Positions 1-12,560 of a stretch of 64,000 nt of DNA are shown here, piece after piece. Both the position numbers and the translations under genes were made by a program. Position 1 is the first letter of the stretch; each line of letters starts with the position of its first letter. Source of the DNA: Ditylenchus dipsaci (taxonomy: Eukaryota; Nematoda; Chromadorea; Rhabditida; Anguinidae). Location: assembly GCA_004194705.1 (NCBI GenBank), contig SADC01000169.1:62001-126000 (forward strand), written 5' to 3'. The notes beneath the pieces were generated by a model. The model made no database searches. It was not told where the DNA came from and saw nothing but the letters and a program-made list of their open reading frames with translations.

Positions 1-2247
1 CAAAAAAATTCACGAAAATGCCTTGGAGATAAAGGTGAAATTTGGGTTCCATAAAAAAGTATTAGTTCATTATCGGAATTTCATTCAAAGTGCTGGTCTT
101 CTTGTGGTTTTGTCTAAATTTGCAGCCAATCAGTGAATTTGCTGCAAAAAGTCTGTCTGCGGCAAAAAAGTATTGTTTGTTATGGCCAACCAAGCAGATT
201 ATCTTTTGTTACTACCTATCACTTGTTCTTATTCGAAGTTGACGTTTTGTTTCAATTTAGTGGATAAATTTCAAGCAAAAGATTCTATAATTTTGCTGAT
301 CTTTAAGTTAGAAAATTTAGGCTAAACTGCAGAATTTCTGACTCACGACATACGGCTGAAAAAGGTCAACTCTGGATTTGTCAAACTTACTTTTTGACTG
401 GCATGTTCCAATTCTACTATTTGATTCAATGTCTCCACATATTGTCTTAGTTTTCTTCAATAAGTGCTTGAACACAGATCTGAATATTGTGTAATTTTTA
501 CCACATTTGAGTCCAGATTCAGTACGACCCACTATAGAGCGATTTTTTGCCGGCTTACTCAGTCGCACTATATCAGGACTTGTTTGTATTCGACCATGCT
601 CACGGTTGTCTGGTGGTCCCCCGCCAATTCAAATTTTTTTATAATCATTGATCATCTCTTCGGATTTTTAACTTAATTTCTAACACAAATAGCCTTTAAG
701 TTCAGTTTTGTTTGAAACTCAACAAAAAAATTCGTACGGAAATTTTCGCTTTTGAAAAATAGTTATAGCTTGTAACTATTTTTCGACACGAAAGTAATAA
801 TTAAAAAATAGTTACAGCATGTAACTATTTTTTAAAATTAACTAAAATTAACTGTAACTATTTTGGTTTTTGCTGCAGGCAGAGACGTAGCCAGAAAAAC
901 CTGATAGGGGGGGGGGCGGGCTAAAGCTCTCCGAGAGGTCATTTTCCCTCACCGTTTTCAAGTTTTATAGTGTTTTTAATTAACAATTTTTTTCGAAAAA
1001 TCCCTCCCCCCCTCCTTCGGGGCGCAGGGGCTTGGGGCTTGGAGTTGAGATGCGCACACCCACATACCTTAGACACAAATCACTCGTAAGTGACTCTGGA
1101 TGCATGAAAAAGCATGCATACCAGAGTTTATTTATGCGGTAGGCCCAATATTCAAAACTATGTTCAACATTTTCTTGTTAGTGGGCCCTGTGTTATTAGT
1201 GGCCCCTTTTATTCCCTTCCCCTCCCTATACAGCCCAAAGTCGCCAATTTAAATTTTTCAAATTTTGACTAAAAAACCATGATACTCCCCTGTGGATCGA
1301 ATTTTTTTTTCAGAATCCAAAAACAGCCGGCTCTCTCAGGAAATCGGGGTCGAGAAACAAGAATATGGTGTTATCTCCTCCATCTGACAACTTCTCGTGG
1401 GAGGGGGATTCTGAACTCAAGCCCAGAAGCCAGTGGTCAAATGGTTTTTTGTGGTTTACTGAAGGGATTTTGAAGAGGGGTAACTTTGCACGAAAAATCA
1501 GATCGGATCATATTTACAGTCCGACGTACCTAATCTCTCAAATTACATACTAATGCATTCTAAACCATCTTAAACTATGATTTTGAGCGATTGAGCCCGT
1601 CAGACTGCAAATCTTATCCAATCTGTTTTTTCGTAAAAAGTTAACCCCCTTCAGTAAACCCCCAAAAACCAGTTATTTTTGGCCTTTGACCTTTTTGGTG
1701 TGGCATTTTAGGCCATCTGGTCTTTGCATACCTCTGAAATTTTCTCAAAATTGACTATTTCGTGCCGAAAAACTGCAGCGAAACCCAAAATAGTTGCACG
1801 CTGTAACTTTTTAAATTATTACTTTTGTGTCGAGTAATAGTTACAACAATAGCTAGAAAGGTCAAAATAGTTACTATGGTTGTCGATTGATCGAGGTTGT
1901 CGATCGAAATCGATCGATTTTTCTTGAGAAACTCGATCACTGTTAGACTGTTTTTTTTTGACTTGGTCCACCTGATATATGGCATTTCACCAAAAGTCTA
2001 TTTTTTTCAAGTTCGTGTATGTTTTTTGTTTTTTTTTGGCAATTTTAAAAATTCCTTTTTACAATTTTTTAAATCGATGTGTCTTGAAAATTCCACTATC
2101 TTTCTTGTCGGTATTTTGGTGAAAAATTCCCAATAAATATTTTTTTATGAAGCTACTTAAATTTTTGTAATAAAAATATACCGCCTGTTTCTGAACATCC
2201 ATCTAAATTCCACAAATAAAGTAAAAACACTTGATCGAACAGCCCAC
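1..2247. other. Non-coding repeats downstream of the myosin RhoGAP exons
   Basis: Holds AATAGTTACAGCATGTAACT-type palindromes (745-865, repeated near 1785-1880), a hAT-related poly-G fragment (880-1020) and one palindromic-family copy (1022-1200). No convincing exon. The last myosin exons and polyadenylation signal could be hidden here. Confidence 0.5.
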
Positions 2248-3261
2248 CAGTTGCTCTTGGGCGTGAACGGAATGTGTATTACGTAATATACAAGGGGCAA
2301 AAATTACTGCGAGATTGGCTGCATTCATGAGGTTGATGGAGTCCTAAGGTATTTTCATAATATGAAAACCATAATTTAATCATCTCTAAATCACCTACTT
2401 GGTGAGCCACTCTTGCTAAGTGATACATAAGCCTAGAAAGTAATTAAAATTTCGTCAAAAATAATTAAACTAATATTCGATTTTTTAGTTAACATATGTT
2501 GAAGTCCCTTTCATACTTTTCCTACCCAGAAAATTTCTAAGTTTCTGCTTTATCCACGTGACCAATGTTTTAAAAATCCTGAAAGTTAGCAAATCTGGTA
2601 TTTGTAACTTTAAATCGCCTTCCCGATTTTAGCTAAGGTTTTTTATAATATTATTATTTTAAAAATTAGCCAAATTCGGCTATCTTTGCGTTTCTAGAAA
2701 TTTTCTTTTTTATGCATGAAGCTTTTTGGCTTAACGTATAACGTCTATAAAATCCATCTCCAAAAATTAAAAAAAATTCATATACGAAAAAGATGAAGGA
2801 AAATACCAAAGAGAAATTAATACTTGAAGTTTTTCATCAAAAGCCAATGCTTTGTTTAGAAAAAATATCCAGATATAAATTGGCAGAAAATGTCCAAAAA
2901 GTGACTAGACGTTACTTACGACCACTGCCACCATTTGTGCCTTACCTATCTAACACGCATTTATTAGTCTTTGGCAACAATTCAACCATAACCCTGAGAC
3001 AACGGATTCTTTCATTTGACTCTTTCACCTCTGAAATCAAGATAAAAATATTATAAAAATAAAATTAAAAAAACCGTCTACCAGAAACATTCACAAAATT
3101 TTCATACAACTCCTGAGTTATAAGTGGCTAAATTGTGGGCATGCAATATTTTACAAAAAAAATGTGCAAATTATTTACATCAACTAATTCACGAAAAAAA
3201 GCTTTGACTAGGGAGGTAAGAACATGCACCGGCACATCTTCAAAGCAAATGCTGTCAATAT
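2248..3261 (-). CDS. MYO9: RhoGAP domain exons of the class IX myosin
   Basis: Four exons: 3185-3261 (DIDSICFEDVPVHVLTSLVK then AFFREL), 2946-3030 (VKESNERIRCLRVMVELLPK then TNKCVLDR), 2399-2432 (LMYHLARVAHQ) and about 2248-2343 (DSINLMNAANLAVIFAPCIL then R). H-V-x-x-x-L-V-K-x-F-x-R-E-L, the L-P-x-x-N helix, and N-x-x-N-L-A-V-I-F-A-P-x-x-L-R are the three defining blocks of RhoGAP domains, with the conserved K and the NAANLA asparagine present. F-A-P-C-I-L-R (Cys rather than Asn) is the class IX form. The Arg-finger exon (G-x-x-R-x-S-G) was not found. RhoGAP speeds GTP hydrolysis on RhoA. All four exons are in frame without indels. Confidence 0.85.
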
Positions 3262-3665
3262 CTGAAAAAGATAATTTTACGAGATTGGTTCGGGGAATAG
3301 AAGCTGATTTAATTTTCCTCGGAAAAGCTAGAAGTACTTACAAAAAATTGATATTTTTCACCGTATTTCTTCTAGTATGCCTTTCTGTCCACTCCCCTCT
3401 CCTCGACTTTGACGACTGGTATTTAAGTTCAAAGCAAATTTTTTACATTTACTGTATACAGTCAAACCTCGATTATATGCCACTTAGGTTATACGCCACC
3501 CTAAAGACAGTCCCTGACCGCCCTCACCGGTCCACGAAGGCCATCGACAATTTTTTTCGAAATAACACGGGTAGTTTTCGGACACCCTGTATTGAAGAGA
3601 AACAGTAATCTCAGATTTTGTTTCCTTTTAAAATTTCACGTCTAATATTGTATATATTTATTATA

Positions 3666-4089
3666 CAGTCGAACCTGGATAACCGGACATCCCCAAAGTT
3701 CGTTACCCAGCTGAGTTTGACACTGTTTTTAGACCTTTTTTGAATGTTTTTGTCAATTCTGTTTTGACAGTCTGGGTGCAAATTTCGCAAGGATACCGAA
3801 TTTGCCGATCGTTTTTCAAAATCCAAAAACTTTTCACTCTAAAAAAGTAAAATTTCGATTACCGGACACCCTTTTTCAGAAATAGGTGTCCGGTTATCGA
3901 GGTTTTGCTTTTTTAGAGTGAAAAGTTTTTGGATTTTGAAAAACGATCGGCAAAATCGGCATCCTTGCGATATTTGCGACCAAACTGTCAAAACAGAATT
4001 GACAAAAACATTCAAAAAAAGGTCTAAAAAGTGTTGGACCCAGCTGGGGAACGAACTTTTGGAGGTGTCCGGTTATCCAGGTTCGACTG
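3666..4089. mobile_element. pogo/Tigger-like foldback MITE
   Basis: TA duplications (3664-3665, 4090-4091) flank CAGTCGAACCTGGATAACCG and its inverted copy. The two arms are about 200 bp each and nearly palindromic, with a short centre near 3875-3890. The CAGT ends and TA target fit pogo/Tigger derivatives. Confidence 0.85.
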
Positions 4090-4844
4090 TAGTAACAAAT
4101 TTTAACGACTTTCATCTGCGAAGGATGGAAGAAAATAGCACTTGTTTCTCTAACCTTCTGCTTGCACTATAGCCCATCCGTTCGTTCAACAAAAGAAGGA
4201 AACAACATACAGGGTGGTCCAAAAAAAATTGCAAAATTTAAAAAAATTTGTCAAGGGCTCCCGCGCACCGGCTAAAATAATTTTTTTGGTGTAACAAAGG
4301 ATGTTGAAATAACGGTTGTGAGGCCGGTACCGAGTCCTCTCATTCTGCCGTAATCTTAGGTCTAGATCTCGTAGCAAGAGATTAACGTGGCTCGCTCCAC
4401 AGGGCTAACTCACTAAGTGGTTGCTTCCCATATGCGTATGCTTGCCTTGAAGCTGACCTTATGACCTAAGACTGTAACCGTCCATCCTTGTCACACCGAA
4501 TTTAATAAAAAAAAATAAGAGAGACATGATGAAATAAAGCAATAAATAAATGCGACAAGCAAAATTTTAATGGCTGTAACTGTCTAAACCAAACTTTTCA
4601 AAAGTCTGAATTTGAACAGCAAATCATGACATATTTCTTCGAGTTTTTGTTATGATTTTCGAAATATTTTTGCACTAGCGCGTAGCCCTTCATCTCGGCT
4701 TGCAAAATAGCTATCGAACACTGCTGAATAATTTGAGAAATAAATATAAATTCGAAAGTTTTAAACAAAACAGTGTTAATTTTGAAAAATTGCAGGTTAC
4801 TTTGGGACACCCTGTATATAAAAGAGTTTCCCTTTTTTATCATC

Positions 4845-4963
4845 GCTTACGACCATACCACGTTGAAAGTACGCCATCCCGTCCGATCTGGCAATGTCAA
4901 GCAACGTTGGGCTCGACTAGTACTTGGATCGGAGACGTCCTGGGAATCTCGGGTGTTGTAAGC
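4845..4963 (+). rRNA. rrn5S: 5S ribosomal RNA gene
   Basis: 119 nt starting GCTTACGACCATACCACG and ending GGGTGTTGTAAGC, so the terminal stem (GCTTAC with GTAAGC) pairs. CCGTCCGATCTGGCAA, TTGGATCGGAGACG and CCTGGGAATC are the conserved loop and box C sequences read by TFIIIA. A TATATAAAAG box lies about 27 nt upstream and a T9 run follows at 4966, consistent with Pol III start and stop. The sequence is closest to nematode 5S in type. It lies in a myosin intron on the opposite strand. Confidence 0.9.
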
Positions 4964-5154
4964 CAATTTTTTTTTATATTCAAAACATTAGGTCGTACCA
5001 CAATTTCTGTCCGTTTTTTCAAATAAAATTGTTGTGACGTTATGTTTTTCTTTAAATTTTTAGACAATAACTTTTTAAAAGTTGATCTCTCATTTTGTAT
5101 CCAAGATTGTAAGCTACAAAATGAGAGGTCAACTCCAGTGTTTTCGAAAATAAC

Positions 5155-5350
5155 CCCTACACCTACACATACCATACAGTACGCGTACACTTGGAAAATA
5201 CCCTACACCTACACGTACACTTGACAATGAAACATACCGTACACCTACATCTACACGTAAAATTAAATGTACACGTACCCGTACACCTACACTTGAAATG
5301 AAACAAACCCTGCGCGTACACATACTGTTTGGCGTACGGTACAGTACGGT
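5155..5350 (+). repeat. Degenerate CACGTACACCTA tandem array
   Basis: About 30 units of 6 bp (TACACG, TACACC, TACACT). It lies 190 bp downstream of the 5S gene. Confidence 0.8.
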
Positions 5351-6525
5351 ACACCGTGAATTTCAGTGAATTTCAATTGTGCCGCGTACAGCGTTCGCAT
5401 AATTTCTGGAAATTTTTTAAACTTTCGTGAACTAGGCGATTTGTGGGTTTCGTGCATTTCCACACGAGAATCGCCCAAATACCTTTTTTTCAAAAATTTT
5501 TACCAGTCCTTATTAGCATCTTACAATTTTTTAGATAATTTTAATTCACCTTCCACTGTCTCAATTGATCGCCGCACTGTCCTTATAACAGCCAACGCTC
5601 CACTCTTTCTGCAAAGAAAAACTAGTACTGTGAAAATACTTTTCTGTAAAATAATTTTTGACCTATAAATTCCTTCTACAAACAAAGCTTTAACTTCGAT
5701 TGTCTAAAATAAATTTCCAATTCAAAATTTTTGAACTTCCTCTCACTTACCATCAACAATTTGTTCAAAAGAACAGGCACTTGTTGCTCTTCATCAATTA
5801 AGTAGGATAAGTCGGCCCCAAAAAATTTATTTTTGGCCTAAAATTTTGAGTAAAATCTGAATAAATCTTGCAAGTCAAAAAAAAATACTGGAATTTCTCT
5901 AATAGATGCCTTGGGACAATTATGGCTAACTTTGGTGTGGCATTTTTTGTGACAACTCAACCGGCAGTTCATGCAGATAAAGATTTTCTCGGCATGCCAC
6001 ATGAATTGATTGCCTGAATATTTTTTTTCAGAATGATGCGAGAGCTGTCATGATACCGAAATAGCCAAATTTTTAGAAGCTTTTGTTTGCAGTAAATCTT
6101 TCAAATCCGAAACTTTTGTTTAAGGAGGGCCAGTCCCGGAGTTCCGTCCTGATCGGCCCAAATCTCGGTGAATTTCCTGTGCTACACTTCTTCTTGTTCT
6201 GCAGTAAAAATTTCGGCTGCGGGCAGGGCTGTGCCAAAAGGTCTTCTTCCGGAGTCCAGCTCGGTCCTTAAAGAACTCTGTCTCTTCCTTATCATGGCAA
6301 TTTCAAAGTGGCGGCACGTGGCAGTCCCGCCTCCGGTCAGATTTTTTTTTGATTTTTTTGGATACACCCTGTTGATCACCATTTCAACCTTTGCTTTAAT
6401 ATTTTTTGTTTTTACGGCTTATAAGCCGTCATTTAGGCCAGGTTCGGATTAAAATTTTTAAGGGTTTCCAAGTACTCGTGTCTTATTGAATTCACCCGGT
6501 TGGCACTGAAATTGAAAATAAAAAC

Positions 6526-6647
6526 CTACATATTTCACAGTAAGTTGGTACATGTACATAATCCTGAAGATATAACATCGGTATAGGTAAAGACTGCTCC
6601 AATAGGTTTTCACAACTTACCACTTTAAAGCGATGGCCATTGTGTAA
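6526..6647 (-). CDS. MYO9: Second C1 domain, first half, probable myosin IX tail
   Basis: Exons 6621-6647 (LHNGHRFKV) and 6526-6563 (DYVHVPTYCEIC) splice to GHRFKVDYVHVPTYCEIC. This gives H-x12-C-x2-C with PTYCE, the standard opening of a C1 domain (the PTYCEYC form occurs in class IX myosins). The second half (C-x2-C, H-x2-C) was not located. A possible continuation after AG at 6505 reads SANRVNSIRHEYLET, which looks like the S-G-S-A-N-R-V start of a RhoGAP helix. The gap between the two would be only 20 nt, so that join is doubtful. Confidence 0.6.
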
Positions 6648-7111
6648 CTTAAATTTGTATTATTACACTCCGAAAAAAAATTCGAAGGTTTTTTTTCGGT
6701 TTAAAAGTTTCCGCTTTTCCACTTTTACCGCAAGGTATGTAACTCAAAATTTTGAAAGATTACATTTGGCCAAAAAAGTATAATTTGTTAATTTTTCGTC
6801 AAAAATGCCATTTTATCCAGTGCTTATTGCTTTTTTGTGCACCAAAATAAAAGATTTTGGCGTAAAAGCTCAAAAAATTGATGTTCCGAAAAAAGTAAAA
6901 ATCTTTAAAAAAGTACAATTACGTACTCTGCTTTTACCTGTTCATGTGGTAGTTCATTGAGAACAACCGTTGTCCGGATTTTCAAGCTGATTTAACTCTT
7001 ATTTTTGTTATTGTAAAAAAATACCGTAACATCAGAACGACGCCTTTTTTTCCGGACATTCTGCAATCAAAAGTTTAATAAGAAAAAAAGAACTATCAGA
7101 CAAACAAGTAC

Positions 7112-7241
7112 CTTTATAATGTTAGACCTCCTTCTGGAACTTTTCCTCTTGACCCTCTGCTGCATAAATTCGTTGAGGAAGCCTCGAAAAGCATTGACTC
7201 CAAGAGTGGTTGGGAATGTGATCTTCAAATATTTTCTTTTA
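7112..7241 (-). CDS. Tail exon upstream of second C1 domain (tentative)
   Basis: A minus-strand open segment from a CTAATTAG acceptor to a GTACTT donor reads KRKYLKITFPTTLGVNAFRG, then FLNEFMQQ and a basic RVKRKSSRRRS run. Its phase is compatible with the end of the C1 exon at 9078. It lies between two C1 segments on the same strand. I recognise no catalytic motif. The assignment to the myosin tail rests on position and phase. Confidence 0.45.
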
Positions 7242-7299
7242 CTAATTAGGGTCTGAATCTTTGTATGGTGTGTGGCATTTTTTTTTGTATTTTTTTTTA

Positions 7300-7700
7300 G
7301 TTTTTTGAATAAATATCGGTGAAAGCTCAATGTTAAGTTGTAGAGCGAACTCCTGGCGACATTTTGACCCATCACTCAGTTAATTTGGACGCCACCCCTG
7401 AGACGAGTTTGCATTTTTAGGCTCGCCGTACAGGTTTTTATTGGGTTTTGGGTAATTGTGGGCAGATAGTTTTAAAAGTGTTTTTCGAAAGTGCGCCATT
7501 TTATTATATAGTGTTTACATAAGGTTTCTCCGATTCCTTTTTGGGTTTCGTATTTTTCTGCGTTTTTTGAATAGATATCGGTGAAGGCTCAACGTTACGT
7601 TGTAGAGCGAACTCCTGGCTACATTTTGAGCCATCACTCAGTTAATTTGGCCGACACCCCTAAGACGAGTTTGCATTTTAAGGCTTGTCGTGCAGGGTTT
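7300..7700 (+). repeat. Direct repeat pair, about 130 bp each
   Basis: 7300-7440 and 7565-7700 share AGAGCGAACTCCTGGC and CATCACTCAGTTAATTTGG at about 85% similarity, separated by 125 bp. Confidence 0.75.
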
Positions 7701-9077
7701 TTGACCAAAGGCCGATTTTTGTTGCAAAATAAACTACAACCGGTAGAAATCGGACACCGAAATGCCTCCCTCTCAGGTTTCAGAGAAGGGTACTGCCTAA
7801 AAATTATGCCCGAGCAGGGCTCTGCCCTTTTATAAGTCTTAATTTTTTATGATTATAAATTGTTTAATAACTTACTTTTTCTTCGTGGCACATCTTGTTG
7901 AGCAGACTCTCAAAAGTGGCTATTAAATCGCGGTATTTCAGCACAGTTTTACATTCCTATATACAGGTTTAGCTTCATAAAAATTTCAAAGAAAATTAAA
8001 ATTATATACAGTTAAAACAGCTTCCATTCCAATCAACTCCTGAAATTTCAAACCGATAACAAATTTAAAAAGTTTTTTTGGTAAATATACCATGTGGAAT
8101 TCCCTCAAGGATCTTTTAAAAATGGCATCTACCACAGTTTCGCGTTTATTTCTCTCTTGCTCTAGGTGGTTTTGCTTTTTGAATATGAACACAGAAAACT
8201 GAAAAAGTAGTCAAATTTATTTTTAAATAGAGGTTTTCGTCACTCAACGTACACTCCTCAAGTCATCTGTCGATTCAATCAAGAGGGCTGTTGGATCAGT
8301 CTACAAAAAAGCAAATAGACTTATAGATCGAGAATTGCAACCTGTTGTTTAGTCTTGGTCAGATTGAAGCTACCATGGAAGGGCAGAGAAATTAGTGGTG
8401 AAGAAGACACTGACGTTCTAGGGGTGCTGCAATTTACATTTGTAAAAATTTATCACATCTACCCGGTGTTCACACAGGAGAGTCGAGATCGAGCTCGCCT
8501 TTGTTCATTTTGTAATAAGAAAATATTTTTACTTTATTTTTTTGTTATGCTTTATATACAAAACGAAAGCTCAGATTCTAAGCTATATTTTACATAAAAA
8601 ATATTTAAATATTCTAAAAATAATTAAACATTTTTTAACAGGACGTTACTTTTTTTGCCGCTAAATTTTTCTTCCTGGCCGCAACTTAGAAATCCCGCTA
8701 ATTACTTTTTTCTGGTCGCAAATTTTTGCGACCATTTTCAATTTTTGGCCGTTTTCGTTATTTTAAATTTGCGGCCAGAAAGTAAAAAGATTTACCAGCC
8801 AAAAAGAGAGTAATTAGCCACTTCTTCTAATTTCTTCTTCTACTTCTAACTTTCATGTTGTTACATACGATTTTGTCATATTGATCTTATAATTTTTGAT
8901 GTAAATAGTATATATGGATCTAGCCATTGGTTTGGTATATAAAGTATAACAGTGAAAATTGTATTCTCTGATCACAAAATAAGTTGAAAAAACACGAGCT
9001 CAACCTCGACGTCCTATGTGAGTGCCAGTTTTTTTAAGATTATAAAATTCAAAAATGAAACAAAAAAATCCACTCAC
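7701..9077. other. Tail-intron sequence, mostly without signal
   Basis: An inverted pair at 8640-8830 (GCCGCTAA and GCGGCCAGAAAGTAAAAA). A possible minus-strand exon at about 8383-8436 (TPRTSVSSSPLISLPF after TTGCAG) is coding-like but unproven. Confidence 0.35.
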
Positions 9078-9304
9078 GGTTTTCCAGACGGAGTGCTGCC
9101 AGCGCGAACAGGAGAAGCAATGGGAGTGGAACAGGGAATATTGACGGCAAAACTCATGCACTCTTTGTGGAATGACAGTTTACAGTCTTGAAAATTTAAA
9201 AAAAATGGTGAGCTTTTTTCATGGATTAAGCAAAAAAGTGATTACTGCAACACTTAAAGCCTTGCACCAGGATTCCACTGATGGATTTGGCACATAGCGT
9301 ACAT
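9078..9304 (-). CDS. MYO9: C1 (diacylglycerol-type zinc finger) exons, probable myosin IX tail
   Basis: Two exons, 9246-9304 and 9078-9186, are joined by a 59-nt intron. They read CTLCAKSISGILVQGFKC, then CNCKLSFHKECMSF and NIPCSTPIASP. The cysteine and histidine spacing is C-x2-C-x13-C-x2-C-x4-H-x2-C-x8-C, the zinc-ligand pattern of C1 domains, plus the QGFKC turn. The exon with the leading H was not found. Class IX myosins carry C1 domains between neck and RhoGAP, and strand and order agree. The sequence itself is not diagnostic of class IX, and other C1 proteins are possible. Confidence 0.7.
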
Positions 9305-10396
9305 CTGGAATGAAAAGAATAATAATTTTAAGCCCAATTAACTTTTTGGCTCTATTAGACAATAGGTACCGATTTTTTTACCATGGTCTGCTTTTTTTTT
9401 GCCATTGGCATAAGCGCAGAATAGAGCATCGTCAATTAGAAGGAGCTCTGAAGTGTTTTCGGGTTTACAAAAAAATAAGAAAAAATTTTGAGTAAGTCCC
9501 TAAAAACCATTGTTTTCCGCCTCTGGCTTCCCACATCGTACCAACTTACTCTCCACCATTGTAACTCTTGTTACTCTCCACCATCCACCATAGTGACCGC
9601 AATAAGCGGAATTTGAACGGCGTTCAGTCCGACTTTTTAGCTTTTCTCACCGGTTATCCTACTTTTTCAACCAGCGCGCCGGTCTTCGGCCGGCCATTCA
9701 ACTTTTTCGCCTTCCTTGCCAAATTTCAACCGGCCGCCTATCATCCCGTCTTTTTCAAACAGTTTTCTCCGCCTCCGGCCTGCCAACTCTGTGCCCTTAA
9801 AAAAAATTCATTGCCTTTCCCTCCAGGCTTGCATTAGAGACCGGAAGCAAAGGAAAGCTAGTCAAAAAATGAACAAGAAGGACCAAGTTCGAAAATCAGT
9901 ACCAATTGTTCAAAAAGGGAAATTTTTTAATTTTATTATACTTGTCAGATTTGGGAAGTCTACTCATTTTCAAATTGTGGACTTTGGGCGCATGGAAATA
10001 GCTTCATTAGAAACACTGAAAATATATATTGTTTGTATTCTTTATTTTAATAGAGAATAAGTTTTTAGAAAAATTGAGTAGCATTTTTCCGATCAGTAAA
10101 CAAAATTGTCGATTTATGAACTATATTTTTGAAATTAAGGATATGGATAAGGACTCCCCCGTCTAAATCGTTCAAAATTAGATCTTTGAGTAAAAAAAAT
10201 GAGTCACCGACAAATTTGTTTCTGATTTTTCTTTGTAAAAGTATTTTCTAGGATTAGGTCACGCTATATAGCCGCCTAAAATAAAAACGACGACTCCTCC
10301 TGGATTTTCTGGTACACCACCGACCGGACACAAATACCGACTGTATACAGTTTTTTGCAAATTCGCATAGAGATTAATCAAATAGAAAAGAAGCGC
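9305..10396. other. No gene found
   Basis: 9600-9830 is a Cys/Pro/Phe-coding, GC-richer stretch with a CCGGCC motif series and no domain. The remainder is AT-rich. I see no exon I can support. Confidence 0.4.
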
Positions 10397-10404
10397 CTCA
10401 CAAA

Positions 10405-11837
10405 CAGGGATGAGAATTCGGTCCTATTTGCTTAAAATTTAAGATTATTATTTAGGACTATTTTAGTCCTAAAGGTCCTAATAATAGTATGGTCCTGTTT
10501 TAGGACTATGGTCCTAAATAGGACCATAATCCCAAAATAGGACAACACTACTATTAGGACATAGTCCTTATTTAGTACTATAGTCCTAATAAGGCAGGGA
10601 TGAGAATACTTTTTAAAAAGATTTGTACTTTTTTTCGCCTCCTGTACTTTTTTTTTTGAATTTGCGTCAAAAACAAGAAAATTTTTGTCTGCGTCGCAGT
10701 TATTCGTTATATTTTCAGTTATTTCTTTATTTTGTGAAGTCTTTTTTCGATGTATCTTTAACCTTTCATTGTTTGAAAACATGGCCACGTGTTCAAATTT
10801 TGTCCTCGCCAATTTAAAATTTTTCACCTAATCATTGAACTTCTGTACGGATTTTTGAACTTGGTTTCTAACAAAACAAGGCCTAGAATTTTATTATAGG
10901 TATGGCTTTGTTAGAAACCAAGTTCGAAAATCCTTACATAAGTTAAATGATTAGGAAATTTGTTTGAATTGGTGAGGACTAATTTTGAACAGGTGACCAT
11001 GCCGCTTTAAATTTCAGTGCTTATCTTAAACAATTGCGTAAAGCTCAATACACGAACTCTTTCTCAAAAGTAGTTTCAATCTTTTTTGTGTGTTTTGGGG
11101 TCTTGAATTACCAAGTCCGTCTGAAAAAAATGTAGAAACAAGTTTTCGGGTGATTTAAGGCAGTTAGAAACGTTTGGCTCCCAAAAAAACTTGCCTTTGT
11201 CCCCTCTGTAATTTTTGGCAAAAATTTTTCTAATCAAAAGTTCTCAAAATTGTATATACTATATATATACTTTTTAATAATTTTAATACAAAAATAATTC
11301 GGTATAAAAATGGTAGAAAATAGGTCTTGGTCCCCCAAGATGAAGCTGAATATCAGAAATAAAAAAAATTATCGCAATTTTTTTTAATTGCCTTCCTGCA
11401 TTCAAACCGAGAGCTGAAAAAAAGGAAAAAGAGATAGGAAATACCTAAGACCAAATTGAAGGGTGACAGCATCAACCAAAAGGTATGTTTAATACACATT
11501 TCAAGACATAAGTTAGACAAAAAAATGGTTCACATTGCTTCAAGAAAGAGTTGGTTAAACAAAAAGGACAAAACCAATATGTTTCCTTGCGAAATAACGA
11601 GTTTTGGAAAAAGTACTTTTTCCGACCCTAAAAATTTTTTTTTAAATGTACTTATTTTTAAATTGTCATTCCCATCCCTGTAATAAGGACTATGTCCTAA
11701 TCGGACTATAGTCGTAAAGAGGACTATAGTCTTACTTTAGGACCACAGTCCTAAAGTAGGACCATACTACTCTTAGGACATTTGTAGGACCATAGTAGTC
11801 CTAAAAAGTCCTATATAGGACCAAATTATCATCCCTG
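10405..11837. mobile_element. hAT-like element built from GGACTATAGTCC arrays
   Basis: Ends CAGGGATGAGAATTCGGTCC and, complemented, CAGGGATGATAATTTGGTCC. Near-exact 8-bp duplication (CTCACAAA at 10397-10404, CTCCCAAA at 11838-11845). Subterminal parts are tandem palindromic units of GGACTATAGTCCTAA. The element is split by the second element 10595-11680. Confidence 0.75.
10595..11680. mobile_element. hAT-like element nested in 10405-11837
   Basis: Ends CAGGGATGAGAATACTTTTT and, complemented, CAGGGATGGGAATGACAATT. Exact 8-bp duplication TAATAAGG at 10587-10594 and 11681-11688. It contains a near-palindromic hairpin at about 10828-10960 (GAACTTCTGTACGGATTTTT) also found at 31270-31400. No transposase is seen. 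Confidence 0.85.
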
Positions 11838-11845
11838 CTCCCAAA

Positions 11846-12560
11846 CTCATTTTTTTGCTCATTTCCTAGCACAACTTTGTCGAAAATTTCGCCTTTCAAA
11901 CCTCATATTAAGATGGTTTTTTCAGGTTATTTTAGGGTTGCTTTTTGCCTTTTTAAAATCAAATAAAGTTAAAAATTACAGATTTTGAACAGGTTTTTAC
12001 TTTCTGGGGCCTACCACATAAATAACTCTGGTATGCATGCTTTTTCATGCATCCAGAGTCATTTCGAGAGATTTTTGTCTCAGGTATATATGTGTGTGCA
12101 TCTCAACTCCAAGCCCCCTGCACCTCCGAACGGTATACTACCCAGCATACTACTCCTAAGAGTAATATACTACTTGGTTTTTTCGGATTTACCCTGTATT
12201 GTTTTTTTTACAAAATAAACAGTCAGCACGGTACCCTGACTTACAATTTTTTTCACATTAGAAAAAAAAACGATACCTCGGTCGCGAGATTCAATGGACT
12301 CTTCTATGCTCGGATCCTGTCGACCACGTGTCAACAAAGCTTTTAATTGTTTTCTGGCTCTTGTGAAGCCACTTTTATATGCAGCTTTCGGTGCTTTAGC
12401 GTCTATTGGAATCTGGAAACCACTTTTTCAAGTTCTTTTCAAAAATAGGGTGGCCCACGTTTCGTCCAATCAAATCTTTGCGATTAATTGGATCACTCTC
12501 TGTGCTAGCTGCTCTTCTCATCATACGGAGCTAAACATATTTTTTAAATTTTTTTAAATT
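11846..12560. other. Half copy of palindromic family and unassigned sequence
   Basis: 12003-12120 is the GGCCTACC to CCCCCTGCACC half of the family. 12220-12540 is less AT-rich and has an 87-codon frame with no motif. Confidence 0.4.

Noticed and set aside
3135..3608. 157-codon plus-strand ORF
   Set aside because: It overlaps in antisense the RhoGAP exon at 3185-3261, has no recognisable domain, and ends in a pogo-like repeat.
6440..6505. RhoGAP start exon (SANRVNSIRHEYLET)
   Set aside because: The wording fits a RhoGAP helix, but it would require a 20-nt intron after the C1 exon and meets a stop soon after; noted only within the C1 entry.
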